Positions 17,330 to 25,791 are shown, counted from the stretch's first letter. The stretch is 59,899 nt of DNA from an uncultured Oscillospiraceae bacterium (GCA_959601025.1 CAUGOD010000017.1:1-59899), one strand, 5' to 3'. A program made the numbers and translations. The notes: generated by a model not told the origin, from the letters alone.

Positions 17330-17368
17330 CGCGTCCAGAGACGATCGTCCCTGGACGCGATCGTCTCT
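17330..17368. other. Two mutually exclusive hairpins
   Basis: AGAGACGATCG (17337-17347) pairs with CGATCGTCTCT (17358-17368). An alternative stem, CGCGTCCAG (about 17330-17338) with CTGGACGCG (17351-17359), uses overlapping bases, so both cannot form together. It sits between the ABC ATPase terminator and the CdaR promoter and lacks a T-run. Confidence 0.6.
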
Positions 17369-17377
17369 AAAAATGAC

Positions 17378-17421
17378 AAAAACCGTGCCGGACTGTATAA
17401 CAAGCCCGGCACGGTTTTTTC
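17378..17421 (-). terminator. Terminator of the sugar ABC ATPase gene
   Basis: ACCGTGCCGG (17382-17391) pairs with CCGGCACGGT (17406-17415), with TTTTTG after it on the minus strand and T6 on the plus strand, so it may act both ways. Confidence 0.85.
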
Positions 17422-17427
17422 AATCAA

Positions 17428-18570
17428 TCAGTTGCAGACCGCGCGCTCGGTTTCCTTGTCGAAGATATGAATCTTCGTGTTGTCGATCACGACGTCGATC
17501 TTGTCGCCCGGATGCGCAGTCGAAGTCGGCTCAACACGGGCGGTGAAAGAGTAGCCTTCGGTGTTGAAATACAGGTAGGTCTCAGCGCCCATCATTTCGG
17601 TCACTTCGATGTCCGCCTTGATCATGCAGTGCGGCAGGCTTTCGAGGTAACGGGGCTCGTCGTGCACATCCTCCGGACGGATGCCCATGATAACTTCCTT
17701 GTCCACATACTCGTCCAGAGCGCCCTTGGCGTTCTTGGAAGCAGGCAGCGGAATCTGATACTTCACGCCGCGGGAGGTTTTGGTATCCTCGGAGCCGAAC
17801 TCTACGAAGAACTCGTCGCCCTTCTTGAGCAGCTTGGACTCAATAAAGTTCATCTGCGGGCTGCCGATGAAGCCGGCGACGAACATGTTGCACGGGAAAT
17901 CATACAGATGCTGCGGAGACTCCACCTGCTGAATCAGGCCGTCCTTCATAACCACGATGCGGTCGCCCATGGTCATAGCTTCGGTCTGGTCATGGGTAAC
18001 GTAAATGAAAGTCGTACCCAGCTTCTTATGCAGCTTGGAGAGCTCGGTTCTCATCTGTGCACGGAGCTTCGCGTCCAGGTTGGACAGCGGTTCGTCGAGC
18101 AGGAAGACCTTCGGCTCACGGACGATAGCACGGCCAAGGGCGACACGCTGGCGCTGACCGCCGGACAGAGCCTTCGGCTTCCGGTCGAGCAGATGGGCGA
18201 TATCCAAAATACGGGCCGCTTCTTCCACGCGGCGCTTGATCTGATCCTTCGGGGTTTTGCGGAGCTTCAGGCCGAACGCCATGTTCTCGAACACCGTCAT
18301 ATGCGGATACAGCGCGTAGTTCTGGAACACCATCGCGATATCGCGATCCTTCGGCGCTACGTCGTTGACCAGCTTATCGCCGATGTACAGCTCGCCTTCC
18401 GAAATTTCTTCCAGGCCGGCGATCATGCGCAGGGTGGTGGATTTACCGCAGCCGGAAGGACCGACGAGGATGATAAACTCCTTGTCCTTGATTTCCAGAT
18501 TGAAATCGGAAACCGCGGTAACGCCACCGGGGTACTTTTTGTAAATGCCTTTCAGTGACAAACTAGCCAT
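17428..18570 (-). CDS. ugpC: Sugar ABC transporter ATP-binding protein (UgpC/MsmX/MalK type)
   Basis: A 380-residue ATPase of the carbohydrate-importer type. Walker A GPSGCGKST, signature LSGGQRQR, Walker B VFLLDEPLSNLDAKLR and switch THDQTEAMTMGDRI are intact. The C-terminal 140 residues form the MalK-like OB/TOBE regulatory domain (MGIRPEDV). ATG at 18570 with GGGAGG seven bases upstream is far better than the open-frame ATG at 18711. No permease or binding protein is nearby, as for MsmX/MsmK-type ATPases that serve several sugar importers; that shared role is inference. Confidence 0.94.
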   Translation of the reverse strand: MASLSLKGIYKKYPGGVTAVSDFNLEIKDKEFIILVGPSGCGKSTTLRMIAGLEEISEGELYIGDKLVNDVAPKDRDIAMVFQNYALYPHMTVFENMAFGLKLRKTPKDQIKRRVEEAARILDIAHLLDRKPKALSGGQRQRVALGRAIVREPKVFLLDEPLSNLDAKLRAQMRTELSKLHKKLGTTFIYVTHDQTEAMTMGDRIVVMKDGLIQQVESPQHLYDFPCNMFVAGFIGSPQMNFIESKLLKKGDEFFVEFGSEDTKTSRGVKYQIPLPASKNAKGALDEYVDKEVIMGIRPEDVHDEPRYLESLPHCMIKADIEVTEMMGAETYLYFNTEGYSFTARVEPTSTAHPGDKIDVVIDNTKIHIFDKETERAVCN

Positions 18571-18643
18571 ACAGAAACCTCCCAAAAATTTGCACGTGAA
18601 TTCCTTCTGCCAACAAGCCGCAAAACGGCTATTGCTTACTAAT

Positions 18644-18652
18644 AATATAACA
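18644..18652 (-). promoter_or_regulatory. Extended -10 element upstream of the sugar ABC ATPase gene
   Basis: TGTTATATT on the minus strand about 75 bp upstream of the start codon. No good -35 box at normal spacing was found. Confidence 0.4.
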
Positions 18653-18746
18653 GATTCCCGCCCGTATAACCATCCTTTTAATCCACAAAGATTTAAAACC
18701 CGTTTTATCAAACTTACCCAATGTCAAAATTCACAAAATAATCGAC

Positions 18747-19460
18747 CTATTTGAACACATCGGCCCTTTCTTCCGGTCCGATTTCCCGGCATTCCCCCTC
18801 CTTCAAAGCAGAATCCAAAACGAGTTTCCCGATGGACATCCGCTTTAACCACAAGACCCTGCGGTTGACCGACAGAAACATACGCTTTATCTGGTGGTAC
18901 CGCCCCTCGGTGATCTCCACTTCCACCAGCGGATGGTCTCCCGGCTCCACAATCCGTAATTTTGCCGGACGGCAGCGGGTACCGTCCTCCAGGCTTGTCC
19001 CGGCGGCAAACACGGCGGCTTCCTCATCCCCCACCGGCCCGTCGACGACCGCCTGGTAACGTTTTACAATCTCCTTTTTCGGCGCAAGCATCCGATGGGC
19101 AAAGTCCCCGTCATCGGTAATGATTACCAGACCGACGGTATCCTTGTCCAGCCGGCCGGCCGGAAAAAGCCCCTGCCGCCGGAGGTCCGGAGGCAGGAGG
19201 TCGATCACCGTGGAGGCCCGCGGATCGCGGGAGACGCAGAGCAGTCCCGCCGGCTTGTTCATCATCACATATAGATACCGGCGATAATGAAGCGTCCGTC
19301 CGGAAACCGCGATCTCCGCGGATTCCGGCTCCGCTTTGGCGGAAGGATCCCGCTGAACCACACCGTCCACCGCCACTTTGCCGCTTCGGATCAGGCGCTG
19401 CGCCTCCCGCCGGGTGGCTGTCCCCTGAGAAGAAAGGATTTTATCCAGGCGTTCCGCCAT
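18747..19460 (-). CDS. Ribosomal pseudouridine synthase, RsuA/RluB/RluF family
   Basis: A 237-residue enzyme with an N-terminal S4 RNA-binding domain (MAERLDKILSSQGTATRREA) and the RsuA-family catalytic domain. The catalytic Asp lies in GRLDKDTVGLVIITDDGDFA, and EGRYHQIKRMF is the usual C-terminal motif. Members modify uridines of 16S (RsuA) or 23S (RluB/E/F) rRNA; the target is not decided from sequence. ATG at 19460 has AAAGGAACGG upstream; the frame opens at 19547 without a better site. Confidence 0.92.
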   Translation of the reverse strand: MAERLDKILSSQGTATRREAQRLIRSGKVAVDGVVQRDPSAKAEPESAEIAVSGRTLHYRRYLYVMMNKPAGLLCVSRDPRASTVIDLLPPDLRRQGLFPAGRLDKDTVGLVIITDDGDFAHRMLAPKKEIVKRYQAVVDGPVGDEEAAVFAAGTSLEDGTRCRPAKLRIVEPGDHPLVEVEITEGRYHQIKRMFLSVNRRVLWLKRMSIGKLVLDSALKEGECREIGPEERADVFK

Positions 19461-19593
19461 ATCGTCCCGTTCCTTTCTTTCGTCCTCCGCGCGGAAAAAT
19501 CGCGCTTTTGCCCTGCGGTCATTTTCAACGCTGGGCGGCGCCGACATGTCAACCGCTTAACCGTATTCAGGATACCATATCCGCGCCGTTTCG

Positions 19594-20079
19594 TCAACCG
19601 GCCGAAGTCTCCGGGGTAAATTTTGTCAATCCGTGCATAAATCCGTTCAGCGCTGTAGAGGAAATATCCCCGCCGATGATCTTATCCTTATATACATATA
19701 TGTTAGCACGGACTTCTCCCTCACCGGGAACGTTGAGAATCCTATAGGTCCAGCATTTGACCCGCTTTCCGTGATAGGGCTGAAGATCCATGCCCGCATC
19801 GGCCTGCAAAGCGTTGTATTGTTGGAACACGTCGTCAAATTCGTCCGGGATCAGCACTTCCTTGACTGTCGGTGTTTCGGAATCCACCGCATACCCCAGC
19901 TCGGTCAGAAAGGCGATCCGCTGCTCGTCATTCTGGCCGACCACCGGCGAAAGGGTTTCCGCCGCCCGTCCGCCCGACGGCCAGACGACAGCGACGACCA
20001 GCACGACGATCAGGACCAGGACACACAGCAGCATCGAAAGAACCTGCTTTTTTGACGTCTTAAATGAAAAAACAAACAC
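19594..20079 (-). CDS. DUF4830 membrane-anchored protein
   Basis: A 161-residue protein with a cytoplasmic lysine-rich start, one membrane segment (about 14-34, LLCVLVLIVVLVVAVVW), and an external domain of about 110 residues. QRIAFLTELGYAVDSE and KRVKCWTYRILNVPGEGEVRANIYVYKDKIIGGDI (read in pieces: RVKCWTYRILNVPG, EVRANIYVYKDKIIGGD) resemble the DUF4830 domain of clostridial proteins of unknown function. The GTG start has GGGGGAG seven bases upstream. No operon partner. Confidence 0.78.
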   Translation of the reverse strand: MFVFSFKTSKKQVLSMLLCVLVLIVVLVVAVVWPSGGRAAETLSPVVGQNDEQRIAFLTELGYAVDSETPTVKEVLIPDEFDDVFQQYNALQADAGMDLQPYHGKRVKCWTYRILNVPGEGEVRANIYVYKDKIIGGDISSTALNGFMHGLTKFTPETSAG

Positions 20080-20109
20080 ACGCTCACTCCCCCGCTACAC
20101 TTGTCGTTA

Positions 20110-20124
20110 GTTCACTATATGAAC
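20110..20124 (-). promoter_or_regulatory. Operator-like palindrome over a -10 box upstream of the DUF4830 gene
   Basis: GTTCA and TGAAC arms flank CTATA, overlapping TATAGT on the minus strand about 35 bp upstream of the start. No convincing -35 box. A nearby perfect palindrome ATAGCCTATAGGCTAT (20251-20266) overlaps the stop codon of the methyltransferase gene. Confidence 0.35.
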
Positions 20125-20262
20125 GACGGGAAAGAGATATGAGCGATAGAAAAGCAACGGCGAATTTCTCCCGTCCGCCAAAAAAACGCGGCGGGGGACA
20201 GGCAGTTTTGCAGGCAATTTTGCAGGCGTTTTTCCTCCTTGTCCTTTACCATAGCCTATAGG

Positions 20263-21327
20263 CTATCGCCGCTTTCCCACCACCGTGATTTCCGACCGGT
20301 TATGGAAAAGCTGACGCGCGTACAGCACCTGATACCGCTTTTCAAAGACGGAGAAGCCCTTCCGGATCGCTTCGGTACGCTTTTTCATCGGCAGCTTGAA
20401 GGTCATTACCGCCAACCCGTCCGGCGACAGGCGATCCGCCGCGTCGCAGGCGACTCCGGCTGACTCCGCAGGCTCCATCCGCATGTCGTTGACCAGAATA
20501 TCAAAGGTCCGGCCGCCCCCTTTCGTATCCTTCACATACTCCTGGGCCAATCCGCGGTAATGCTCCACCCGGGGGTCGCCGGAGAGCGCCGGGGACAGGG
20601 CAGCGGGGTCCACCGCCGTCACCCGCATTCCCCGGTCGAGCAGAACCTTTGTCCAGCCGCCCGGCGCGGCCCCAAGGTCGATCGCCTCCCCTTCCGGCGG
20701 AAGCGGGAGGGAAAACGCTTCGATCGCTTCGAGAAGCTTGAATTCCGCCCGGCTGATCTGGTCCTCCCGCCGGGCAAACCGCCGCATCCCGCCCGGCCAG
20801 TCGCTCAGATTGTCCGCCGCGGCCGACCGGCCGATATAAACCGTCCGCTCCCGGACGACAGCGGAAAGAACCGTCTCCGGACGGCTGCCGTCGCAGACGA
20901 AGCCCTTTTCCATCAGCTTATCCACAAAAAAATACTGGAGGGCATGGATATCCATCCCCTCCTCCTTCGGATCGAGGGAACGCACCTGCACCGAAAACGG
21001 CTTCTCCCGGTCCATGCTCCGGATGCAGTCGGTCAGGAACGCATGGGCCTGCGGATTCCCGGCGACACCGGTTTCATCCAGCGGGAAGGAAGCGTCCAGC
21101 GGAAACACATGGCGCAGGAAAAGCAGACGTTTAGAGCCGGGCCCCCGTGCTTCCCGCAGCCGGGCGGCGACCGCAGGAAACGTCCCCGGCAGCCGGAAAA
21201 GCCCCACGCCGGGAGCCAGCCAACGTTCCAACGAGCCCGCTCCTTCCGGCTCCAGCGCGCGGAGCTCGTTCAGGCAAAGGTCGGCGAAATCCGCCTGACA
21301 GGTAAAAATTATGACTGTGTCTTTCAC
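20263..21327 (-). CDS. FtsJ-like rRNA 2'-O-methyltransferase (RlmM-like)
   Basis: A 354-residue SAM-dependent methyltransferase. The C-terminal half has the Rossmann motif DLGAAPGGWT, acidic motif VDPAALSP, the catalytic-type VNDMRM and VMTFKLP, the layout of FtsJ/RlmM enzymes that methylate ribose 2'-OH in rRNA. The N-terminal 190 residues resemble the THUMP-containing part of RlmM (23S C2498 in E. coli). Substrate assignment in this organism is inference. The start is not fixed by a strong Shine-Dalgarno. Confidence 0.88.
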   Translation of the reverse strand: MKDTVIIFTCQADFADLCLNELRALEPEGAGSLERWLAPGVGLFRLPGTFPAVAARLREARGPGSKRLLFLRHVFPLDASFPLDETGVAGNPQAHAFLTDCIRSMDREKPFSVQVRSLDPKEEGMDIHALQYFFVDKLMEKGFVCDGSRPETVLSAVVRERTVYIGRSAAADNLSDWPGGMRRFARREDQISRAEFKLLEAIEAFSLPLPPEGEAIDLGAAPGGWTKVLLDRGMRVTAVDPAALSPALSGDPRVEHYRGLAQEYVKDTKGGGRTFDILVNDMRMEPAESAGVACDAADRLSPDGLAVMTFKLPMKKRTEAIRKGFSVFEKRYQVLYARQLFHNRSEITVVGKRR

Positions 21328-21391
21328 TCGTTTTCCTCCCAGTCTCTCCAGCCCGCACCCGTTCCCCCGTCCAGACAGCCGAACCGCAAAA

Positions 21392-21438
21392 GAACTGCCG
21401 CAGCATGACCGTTCAACCGATCCTGTCTGCGGCAGTTC
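21392..21438 (-). terminator. Terminator after small conserved gene
   Basis: GAACTGCCGCAG and CTGCGGCAGTTC form a perfect 12-bp stem with a 23-nt loop, followed by TTTTGC on the minus strand, 30 bp past the stop codon. Confidence 0.75.
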
Positions 21439-21468
21439 CTCCCTGTTTTCAGCTTTTGCAGTCTCGTT

Positions 21469-21822
21469 TTACCGCTCTTCCAACGCCCGCTCCAACCAGA
21501 TGGAGCCAATATCCATCGCGTTGTACAGGCCGGTTTTTTCGCTCTTTTTCAAAATACGTTCCTTCATCCGCAGCTCAGGATCGGTGGACATCAGCTGCAC
21601 CTGCACCTTGTCCGCCACCGTCATGTCCTTTACGGTCTTGGTAGACAGAATCTGCAGCATCACCACACATTTTTCCGCCATATCCCCGTAATACAGGATA
21701 TTTCCCGACCGCACCAGCGGACGGCCTTTATACATTAAGAAGCCGCCGTTCTTCTTTCCGGACTTTCTTTCAGGGCTTTCCGCTTTACCGGCATTCTCCA
21801 TTTTATCCGCCTTTTCAGCCAT
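21469..21822 (-). CDS. Small conserved clostridial protein of unknown function
   Basis: A 117-residue protein without signal peptide or membrane segment. The first 25 residues are charged and low in complexity; the rest (FLMYKGRPLVRSGNILYYGD, then MLQILSTKTVKDMTVADKVQ) looks like a compact beta-rich domain with a C-terminal helix. I recognise the type from clostridial genomes but no function. ATG at 21822 has AAAGGAGG seven bases upstream, showing good expression potential. Single gene with its own terminator. Confidence 0.8.
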   Translation of the reverse strand: MAEKADKMENAGKAESPERKSGKKNGGFLMYKGRPLVRSGNILYYGDMAEKCVVMLQILSTKTVKDMTVADKVQVQLMSTDPELRMKERILKKSEKTGLYNAMDIGSIWLERALEER

Positions 21823-21964
21823 TCCTGTTCCTCCTTTTCGGTATTCCAGCAATCCGCCGAACCATCCTTTGGATTTCAGCAAAGGTTGCCGTTCAAGACA
21901 TGGGGCAGCCTTGCCGGCGCCATATACGCCGAGGTATCGGCGCGCCCGGCATTCGCCATATCGA

Positions 21965-22822
21965 TTAGTTTATCACAGAATTACCGGTCTGTAAAGCCGA
22001 CTTTTCCGGAGGATTCCCTGCTCCGGGACCCGCTCCCGTGATATATTGCTTTGGCGAAACGCCGACGGCCTCTTTAAACACCTTGGAAAAATAAAGGGGA
22101 TCGGCATATCCGGAAAGCAGGGCCACATTTTTTATCGACGTTATGCCCTGATCCATCAAAAATACCGCATGCCTGATTCGCAGCGTTTTCAAGCACTCCG
22201 AAAAACTAACGCCGTGCTTTTCCTTGAACATATGGGAAAGATACTTGGAATTATAGCCGAAGGCCTCCGACACGGAGGACAGCGAAAGCTTCGGCTCCAT
22301 AAAATGTTCCTCAAGATACCCGAGCACCTGATTAATCGTATAATTGCCGCTCTCTTTGCTGTCGCGGAGCTTCGAAAAGGCATACAGCAGCATACTTTCG
22401 CTGAGAAGATCCATGTTTTCCTTACTCGCGCGCGTCAGGCTGTCCTTCCACAGGGGAATCAGCCCCTCGTAACCACAAAAGACGCAGGACGAGGAGGAAA
22501 TTCCAAACCTCTGAAAAAGCTCCTCCGCTCGCTTTCCTGAAAAGCTGATATACATATACTGCATATTCCCCGTGTTTTCAATACAAAAAGGAATCGCCGA
22601 AAAGCTGAAAAAAAGCATCCCGGAGCTGAGAGGCGCCCGGAACAGGTTGGTTCGATAATATCCCGTCCCGCTGATCACCAGATACGCCGCATGGGTCTGG
22701 GATATCCGGAGCGGTCCCTTCTCGGAGGCCTCGCTTTCGTATATAAAATTCGTGGTAACGATATTTTCTCCCGTGTTCGCCGCGCTTTTCGGAACAAACT
22801 TGCAGATATTTCTACTCTTCAT
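21965..22822 (-). CDS. AraC family transcriptional regulator
   Basis: A 285-residue regulator: an N-terminal cupin-like sensing domain (about 20-150) and a C-terminal AraC double helix-turn-helix (about 165-265). LSLSSVSEAFGYNSKYLSHM and SIKNVALLSGYADPLYFSKV are the two HTH units and VGVSPKQY closes the domain. It is transcribed away from a DMT transporter and a Gfo/Idh/MocA gene and probably controls them in response to a carbohydrate, by analogy with similar clusters. Its sequence is visibly richer in A and T than the surrounding genes. Confidence 0.92.
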   Translation of the reverse strand: MKSRNICKFVPKSAANTGENIVTTNFIYESEASEKGPLRISQTHAAYLVISGTGYYRTNLFRAPLSSGMLFFSFSAIPFCIENTGNMQYMYISFSGKRAEELFQRFGISSSSCVFCGYEGLIPLWKDSLTRASKENMDLLSESMLLYAFSKLRDSKESGNYTINQVLGYLEEHFMEPKLSLSSVSEAFGYNSKYLSHMFKEKHGVSFSECLKTLRIRHAVFLMDQGITSIKNVALLSGYADPLYFSKVFKEAVGVSPKQYITGAGPGAGNPPEKSALQTGNSVIN

Positions 22823-22930
22823 GCCGCCGCTCTCCGTCCATAAAAAAGTATCGTCTGTTATTTTGGGATCATTATAACAACCCGCCGTTTGATTTACAAC
22901 TATATTCCATGATTTAATAGAAAAAAACTA

Positions 22931-22959
22931 TTTAAAAACCTGCTTTCATCCCATATAAT
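22931..22959 (+). promoter_or_regulatory. Promoter of DMT transporter operon
   Basis: TTTAAA, 17-bp spacer, TATAAT, about 20 bp before the start region of the transporter gene and in the AraC intergenic gap. Confidence 0.55.
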
Positions 22960-22980
22960 AAGCAAAAAAGATATAGGGGG

Positions 22981-23838
22981 ATGATTTTGTATTACGGTGT
23001 CATTACGATTGCTACGCTGATGTTCAGTCTACAATTCCTTTTCAATCAGCAGTTTGAGAAGCAGTGCGGCAGCGGGCCGCACTCCACGCTGGTGTTTTTC
23101 TCCGGCTACAGCGCGGCGGGGCTGCTCGTGCTGCTGATAATCAACGGTTTTCGTTTTGAATTCAGCCCTTTTTCCTTAATCATGGCAATACTTACTGCTC
23201 TGAACGGCCTGGCCTATACAGTTTGCAGCCTGAAGGCCTTCGGGAAAATCAATCTTTCGCTCTACTCCATTTTTTCCATGCTGGGAGGAATGATGCTTCC
23301 CTTTTTCTTCGGTATTTTTTTCTTCGATGAAAAATTTACTGGCGGGAAGCTCTTATGTATTGCTTTGGTGACAGCCTCTCTGCTCCTGACCATCCGGCGT
23401 GGCGCAAAAAGCTCAAGGCTTTGGTATTATGGAGGAATATTCTTTCTGAACGGTCTCGCCGGGGTGCTTTCCAAAATATTCGAAGCCGCGCCGTTTGAAA
23501 AAAGCAGCGCGGCGGGGTACTCCGTGCTGAGCGCCATGGCGGCGGTGTTCCTGTCTTTTATGCTTTTGCCCTTCGTCAAAGAGGAAAAGGTGCGTCTGAA
23601 TTTTCGCGCAGCAGGGGCCATGCTGGGTTACGGCGTACTTAACAAAGTGAGCAATTTTCTTTTGCTAATTGCCCTGGCTCATCTCCCCGCTTCGATACAA
23701 TATCCGATGGTTACGGGCGGGACAATGATTTTTTCCACGATACTCTGTTACATAACCCCGGAAAAACCGTCCGGGAGGGATATCGTCGCCGTTATACTGT
23801 CATTTATCGGAATCCTGGCGCTTGTACTGATTCCGTAA
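22981..23838 (+). CDS. DMT-superfamily (EamA-like) transporter
   Basis: A 285-residue protein with about ten membrane segments in two EamA-like halves, typical of drug/metabolite transporters. Substrate is unknown; the next gene, a sugar-type oxidoreductase, suggests a carbohydrate or derivative. The ATG at 22981 directly follows GGGGG, which leaves no spacer; a TTG at 22987 would have AGGGGG six bases upstream and may be the true start. The oxidoreductase begins 47 bp downstream. Confidence 0.87.
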   Translation: MILYYGVITIATLMFSLQFLFNQQFEKQCGSGPHSTLVFFSGYSAAGLLVLLIINGFRFEFSPFSLIMAILTALNGLAYTVCSLKAFGKINLSLYSIFSMLGGMMLPFFFGIFFFDEKFTGGKLLCIALVTASLLLTIRRGAKSSRLWYYGGIFFLNGLAGVLSKIFEAAPFEKSSAAGYSVLSAMAAVFLSFMLLPFVKEEKVRLNFRAAGAMLGYGVLNKVSNFLLLIALAHLPASIQYPMVTGGTMIFSTILCYITPEKPSGRDIVAVILSFIGILALVLIP

Positions 23839-23885
23839 ATAAGTCCCGGGAATCCGGAAAAAACGCAAAGCAGGAGGAGAGTATT

Positions 23886-25151
23886 ATGAAAACAGCGAAA
23901 CCCATTAAGATCGGTATTTTCGGACTAGGCAGAGGCTACGATTACACCGACAGCATTCTGATGAACAACGGAGAAATCGCGGCCATATGCGACACGGATG
24001 AGAAAAAACGCAGCCGAATGGCGGAAAAGCTTGGGAACCACGTTGCCGTTTACGCGGATTTCGACTCCTTCATCTCGCACGATATGGACGCGGTGTTTCT
24101 CGCCAATTGTTTTCATGAGCATGCGGGTTACGCCATTCGCTGCCTGGAAAAGGGCATTCACGTCCTGAGCGAATGTCTCAGCAACGGGACTATGGCCGAC
24201 GGCGTTGCGCTGGTGCGTGCCGCCGAAAAAAGCAGCGCGATATACATGCTGGCCGAAAATTATCCGTTTATGCTGTTCAATCAGGAAATGAAGCGGGTTT
24301 ATAACGGCGGGACGCTTGGAAAAGCGGTGTTTGCCGAAGGGGAGTATAATCACAATTACGCGCCGGACGATTATGATTTTCTGAGAAATTGCCGCCCCTT
24401 TGAAAAGCATTGGCGCAATTACCTGCCCCGCACCTATTATATAACCCATTCCCTGGCGCCTCTGATGTATATCACTGGCACCCGCCCGAAAAAGGTTTCG
24501 GCGCTTCCCTGCTTCTCCCCACTCGGGGAAGAATATCCCTCCTGCTCGGTGGTAGGCGATCTGGCGGCGATTATCACCACCCTGAACGAGGACGACTCGG
24601 TGTTCCGCGTAACCGGATGCTCCGCATTCGGCGCTTCCGAAAATTCTTACCGTATCTGCGCGACCAAGGGGCAGATTGAAAACGTGCGCGGAACCGACGG
24701 CAAGATCATGCTACGCTATAACGACTGGCAGATTCCCGAGGGAATGCAAGATACCAACTTCTACAAGCCTGAATGGAACGACGATTCCGCCGATCTTATC
24801 GATAAGACCGGCCACGGCGGCGGGGATTACTTTGTCATGAATAAATTTTTCGAAGCAATCCATAACGGAACCAAGCCGGTTTTCGACGTATATTTTGCCA
24901 CCACCACCGCTTCGGTGGCAATCCTTGCCCACCGCAGTATACTGGCGGGAGGCGTGCCCATGGAAATCCCGGATTTTCACAAGGAGGAGGACCGCGTAAA
25001 ATACGAGAACGATATTCTTTCTCCCTTCCCGTCGGCAGACGGCGGCGCGCCCACCCTTCCGGCCTGCTCGCACCCGGATTTCCGTCCGTCGGAGGATCAG
25101 GTAAAGCGATATCTCCAAATTGTCTCCCCGTCCGAAGCGGATCCTGCATAA
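23886..25151 (+). CDS. Gfo/Idh/MocA family oxidoreductase, atypical EKP motif
   Basis: A 421-residue protein with an N-terminal NAD(P)-binding Rossmann fold (IGIFGLGRGYDY, acidic end AAICDTDE) and the C-terminal Gfo/Idh/MocA alpha/beta domain. GHGGGDYFVMNKFFEAI near residue 305 recalls GH109-like and related sugar-modifying members. The motif that normally reads EKP around residues 96-98 is ECL here, so the usual catalytic Lys is absent. Preceded by AGGAGGAG and in one unit with the transporter, it probably acts on a sugar or inositol-like compound; this is inference. Confidence 0.88.
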   Translation: MKTAKPIKIGIFGLGRGYDYTDSILMNNGEIAAICDTDEKKRSRMAEKLGNHVAVYADFDSFISHDMDAVFLANCFHEHAGYAIRCLEKGIHVLSECLSNGTMADGVALVRAAEKSSAIYMLAENYPFMLFNQEMKRVYNGGTLGKAVFAEGEYNHNYAPDDYDFLRNCRPFEKHWRNYLPRTYYITHSLAPLMYITGTRPKKVSALPCFSPLGEEYPSCSVVGDLAAIITTLNEDDSVFRVTGCSAFGASENSYRICATKGQIENVRGTDGKIMLRYNDWQIPEGMQDTNFYKPEWNDDSADLIDKTGHGGGDYFVMNKFFEAIHNGTKPVFDVYFATTTASVAILAHRSILAGGVPMEIPDFHKEEDRVKYENDILSPFPSADGGAPTLPACSHPDFRPSEDQVKRYLQIVSPSEADPA

Positions 25152-25189
25152 ACGGAAGCGAGGAGGCCGAATCTACCACACAAAATTCA

Positions 25190-25234
25190 TCCGGCAGAGG
25201 ATAATCCGGCAGAGGATAATCCGGCAGAGGATAG
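25190..25234. repeat. Three perfect 15-bp tandem units
   Basis: ATCCGGCAGAGGATA is present three times without a mismatch, between the oxidoreductase stop codon and the terminator. Confidence 0.85.
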
Positions 25235-25236
25235 GA

Positions 25237-25271
25237 AAAAGCGCTCCTGAAAAATCAGGAGCGCTTTTTTG
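25237..25271. terminator. Bidirectional terminator between oxidoreductase and ireB
   Basis: A 15-bp perfect stem (25237-25251 with 25256-25270) with an AAAA loop; T6 on the plus side and T5 on the minus side. Core stem GCGCTCCTGA. Confidence 0.9.
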
Positions 25272-25305
25272 ACATACTTACCCGTCCACAGCCGGATAAA
25301 CCCCG

Positions 25306-25551
25306 TCAGCTGTTCAGGTAGGACTGCACCAGCGCGCGCAGCAGCTCGTCCCGGTCGAGCCGGCGGATCAGGCTGCGGGCGTTGTTATGGGTGGTGATAT
25401 ACGTCGGGTCCTCGGAAAGAAGGTAGCCGACAATCTGGTTGATCGGGTTATACCCTTTCTCCCGCAGGGCGTCGTACACCGTGGTGAGCACCTGCTTCAT
25501 TTCCTGTTCCTTATCGTCGCCGATGGAAAAGGTCATCGTCCTGTCCAGCAT
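25306..25551 (-). CDS. ireB: IreB family regulatory phosphoprotein
   Basis: An 81-residue protein nearly matching the IreB (DUF965/YrzL) family: TMTFSIGDD at the N-terminus and YDALREKGYNPINQIVGYLL in the core. In Enterococcus faecalis IreB is phosphorylated on N-terminal Thr residues by the PASTA kinase IreK and affects cell-wall stress and cephalosporin tolerance; Thr5 and Thr7 are candidates here. Neither the kinase nor the usual neighbour ruvX is in this window. The start may be at 25551 or slightly later. Confidence 0.93.
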   Translation of the reverse strand: MLDRTMTFSIGDDKEQEMKQVLTTVYDALREKGYNPINQIVGYLLSEDPTYITTHNNARSLIRRLDRDELLRALVQSYLNS

Positions 25552-25592
25552 ATAGCCGCCTCCGTTCCGTCGCGTAGTCGTCTGGTCTCTGT

Positions 25593-25758
25593 CGCGCCGC
25601 CCAGCCAGGTTCTCTGCCAGCGTTTGCCGGCGGCGCGATTAAAAAACGCTGTCGCGTTTTTCCTTAACGGTATCCCATCATCCGCCGCCCAGCCAGGTTC
25701 TCCGCCAGCGTTTGCCGGCGGCGCGATTGAAAATACCAAGCATTTCTCTTAAGTGGTA
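25593..25758 (+). repeat. Two copies of the ~90-bp dispersed intergenic element
   Basis: Copy 1 (25593-25670) has GCGCCGCCCAG, the TCTCTGCCAGCG centre, GCCGGCGGCGC and a perfect hairpin AAAAACGC-TGTC-GCGTTTTT (25642-25661). Copy 2 (25681-25758) has the same GC-rich half but a degraded second hairpin and ends in GGTATTATACC. They fill the gap between pheT and ireB. Confidence 0.85.
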
Positions 25759-25791
25759 TTATACCGTATTCAGGCTTGTTTTTCAAGGGGA

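Noticed and set aside
21900..21964. Possible further copy of the dispersed element (CCGGCGCCATATACGCCG)
   Set aside because: Some GC-rich similarity, but neither the second hairpin nor the TCTCTGCC centre is present.
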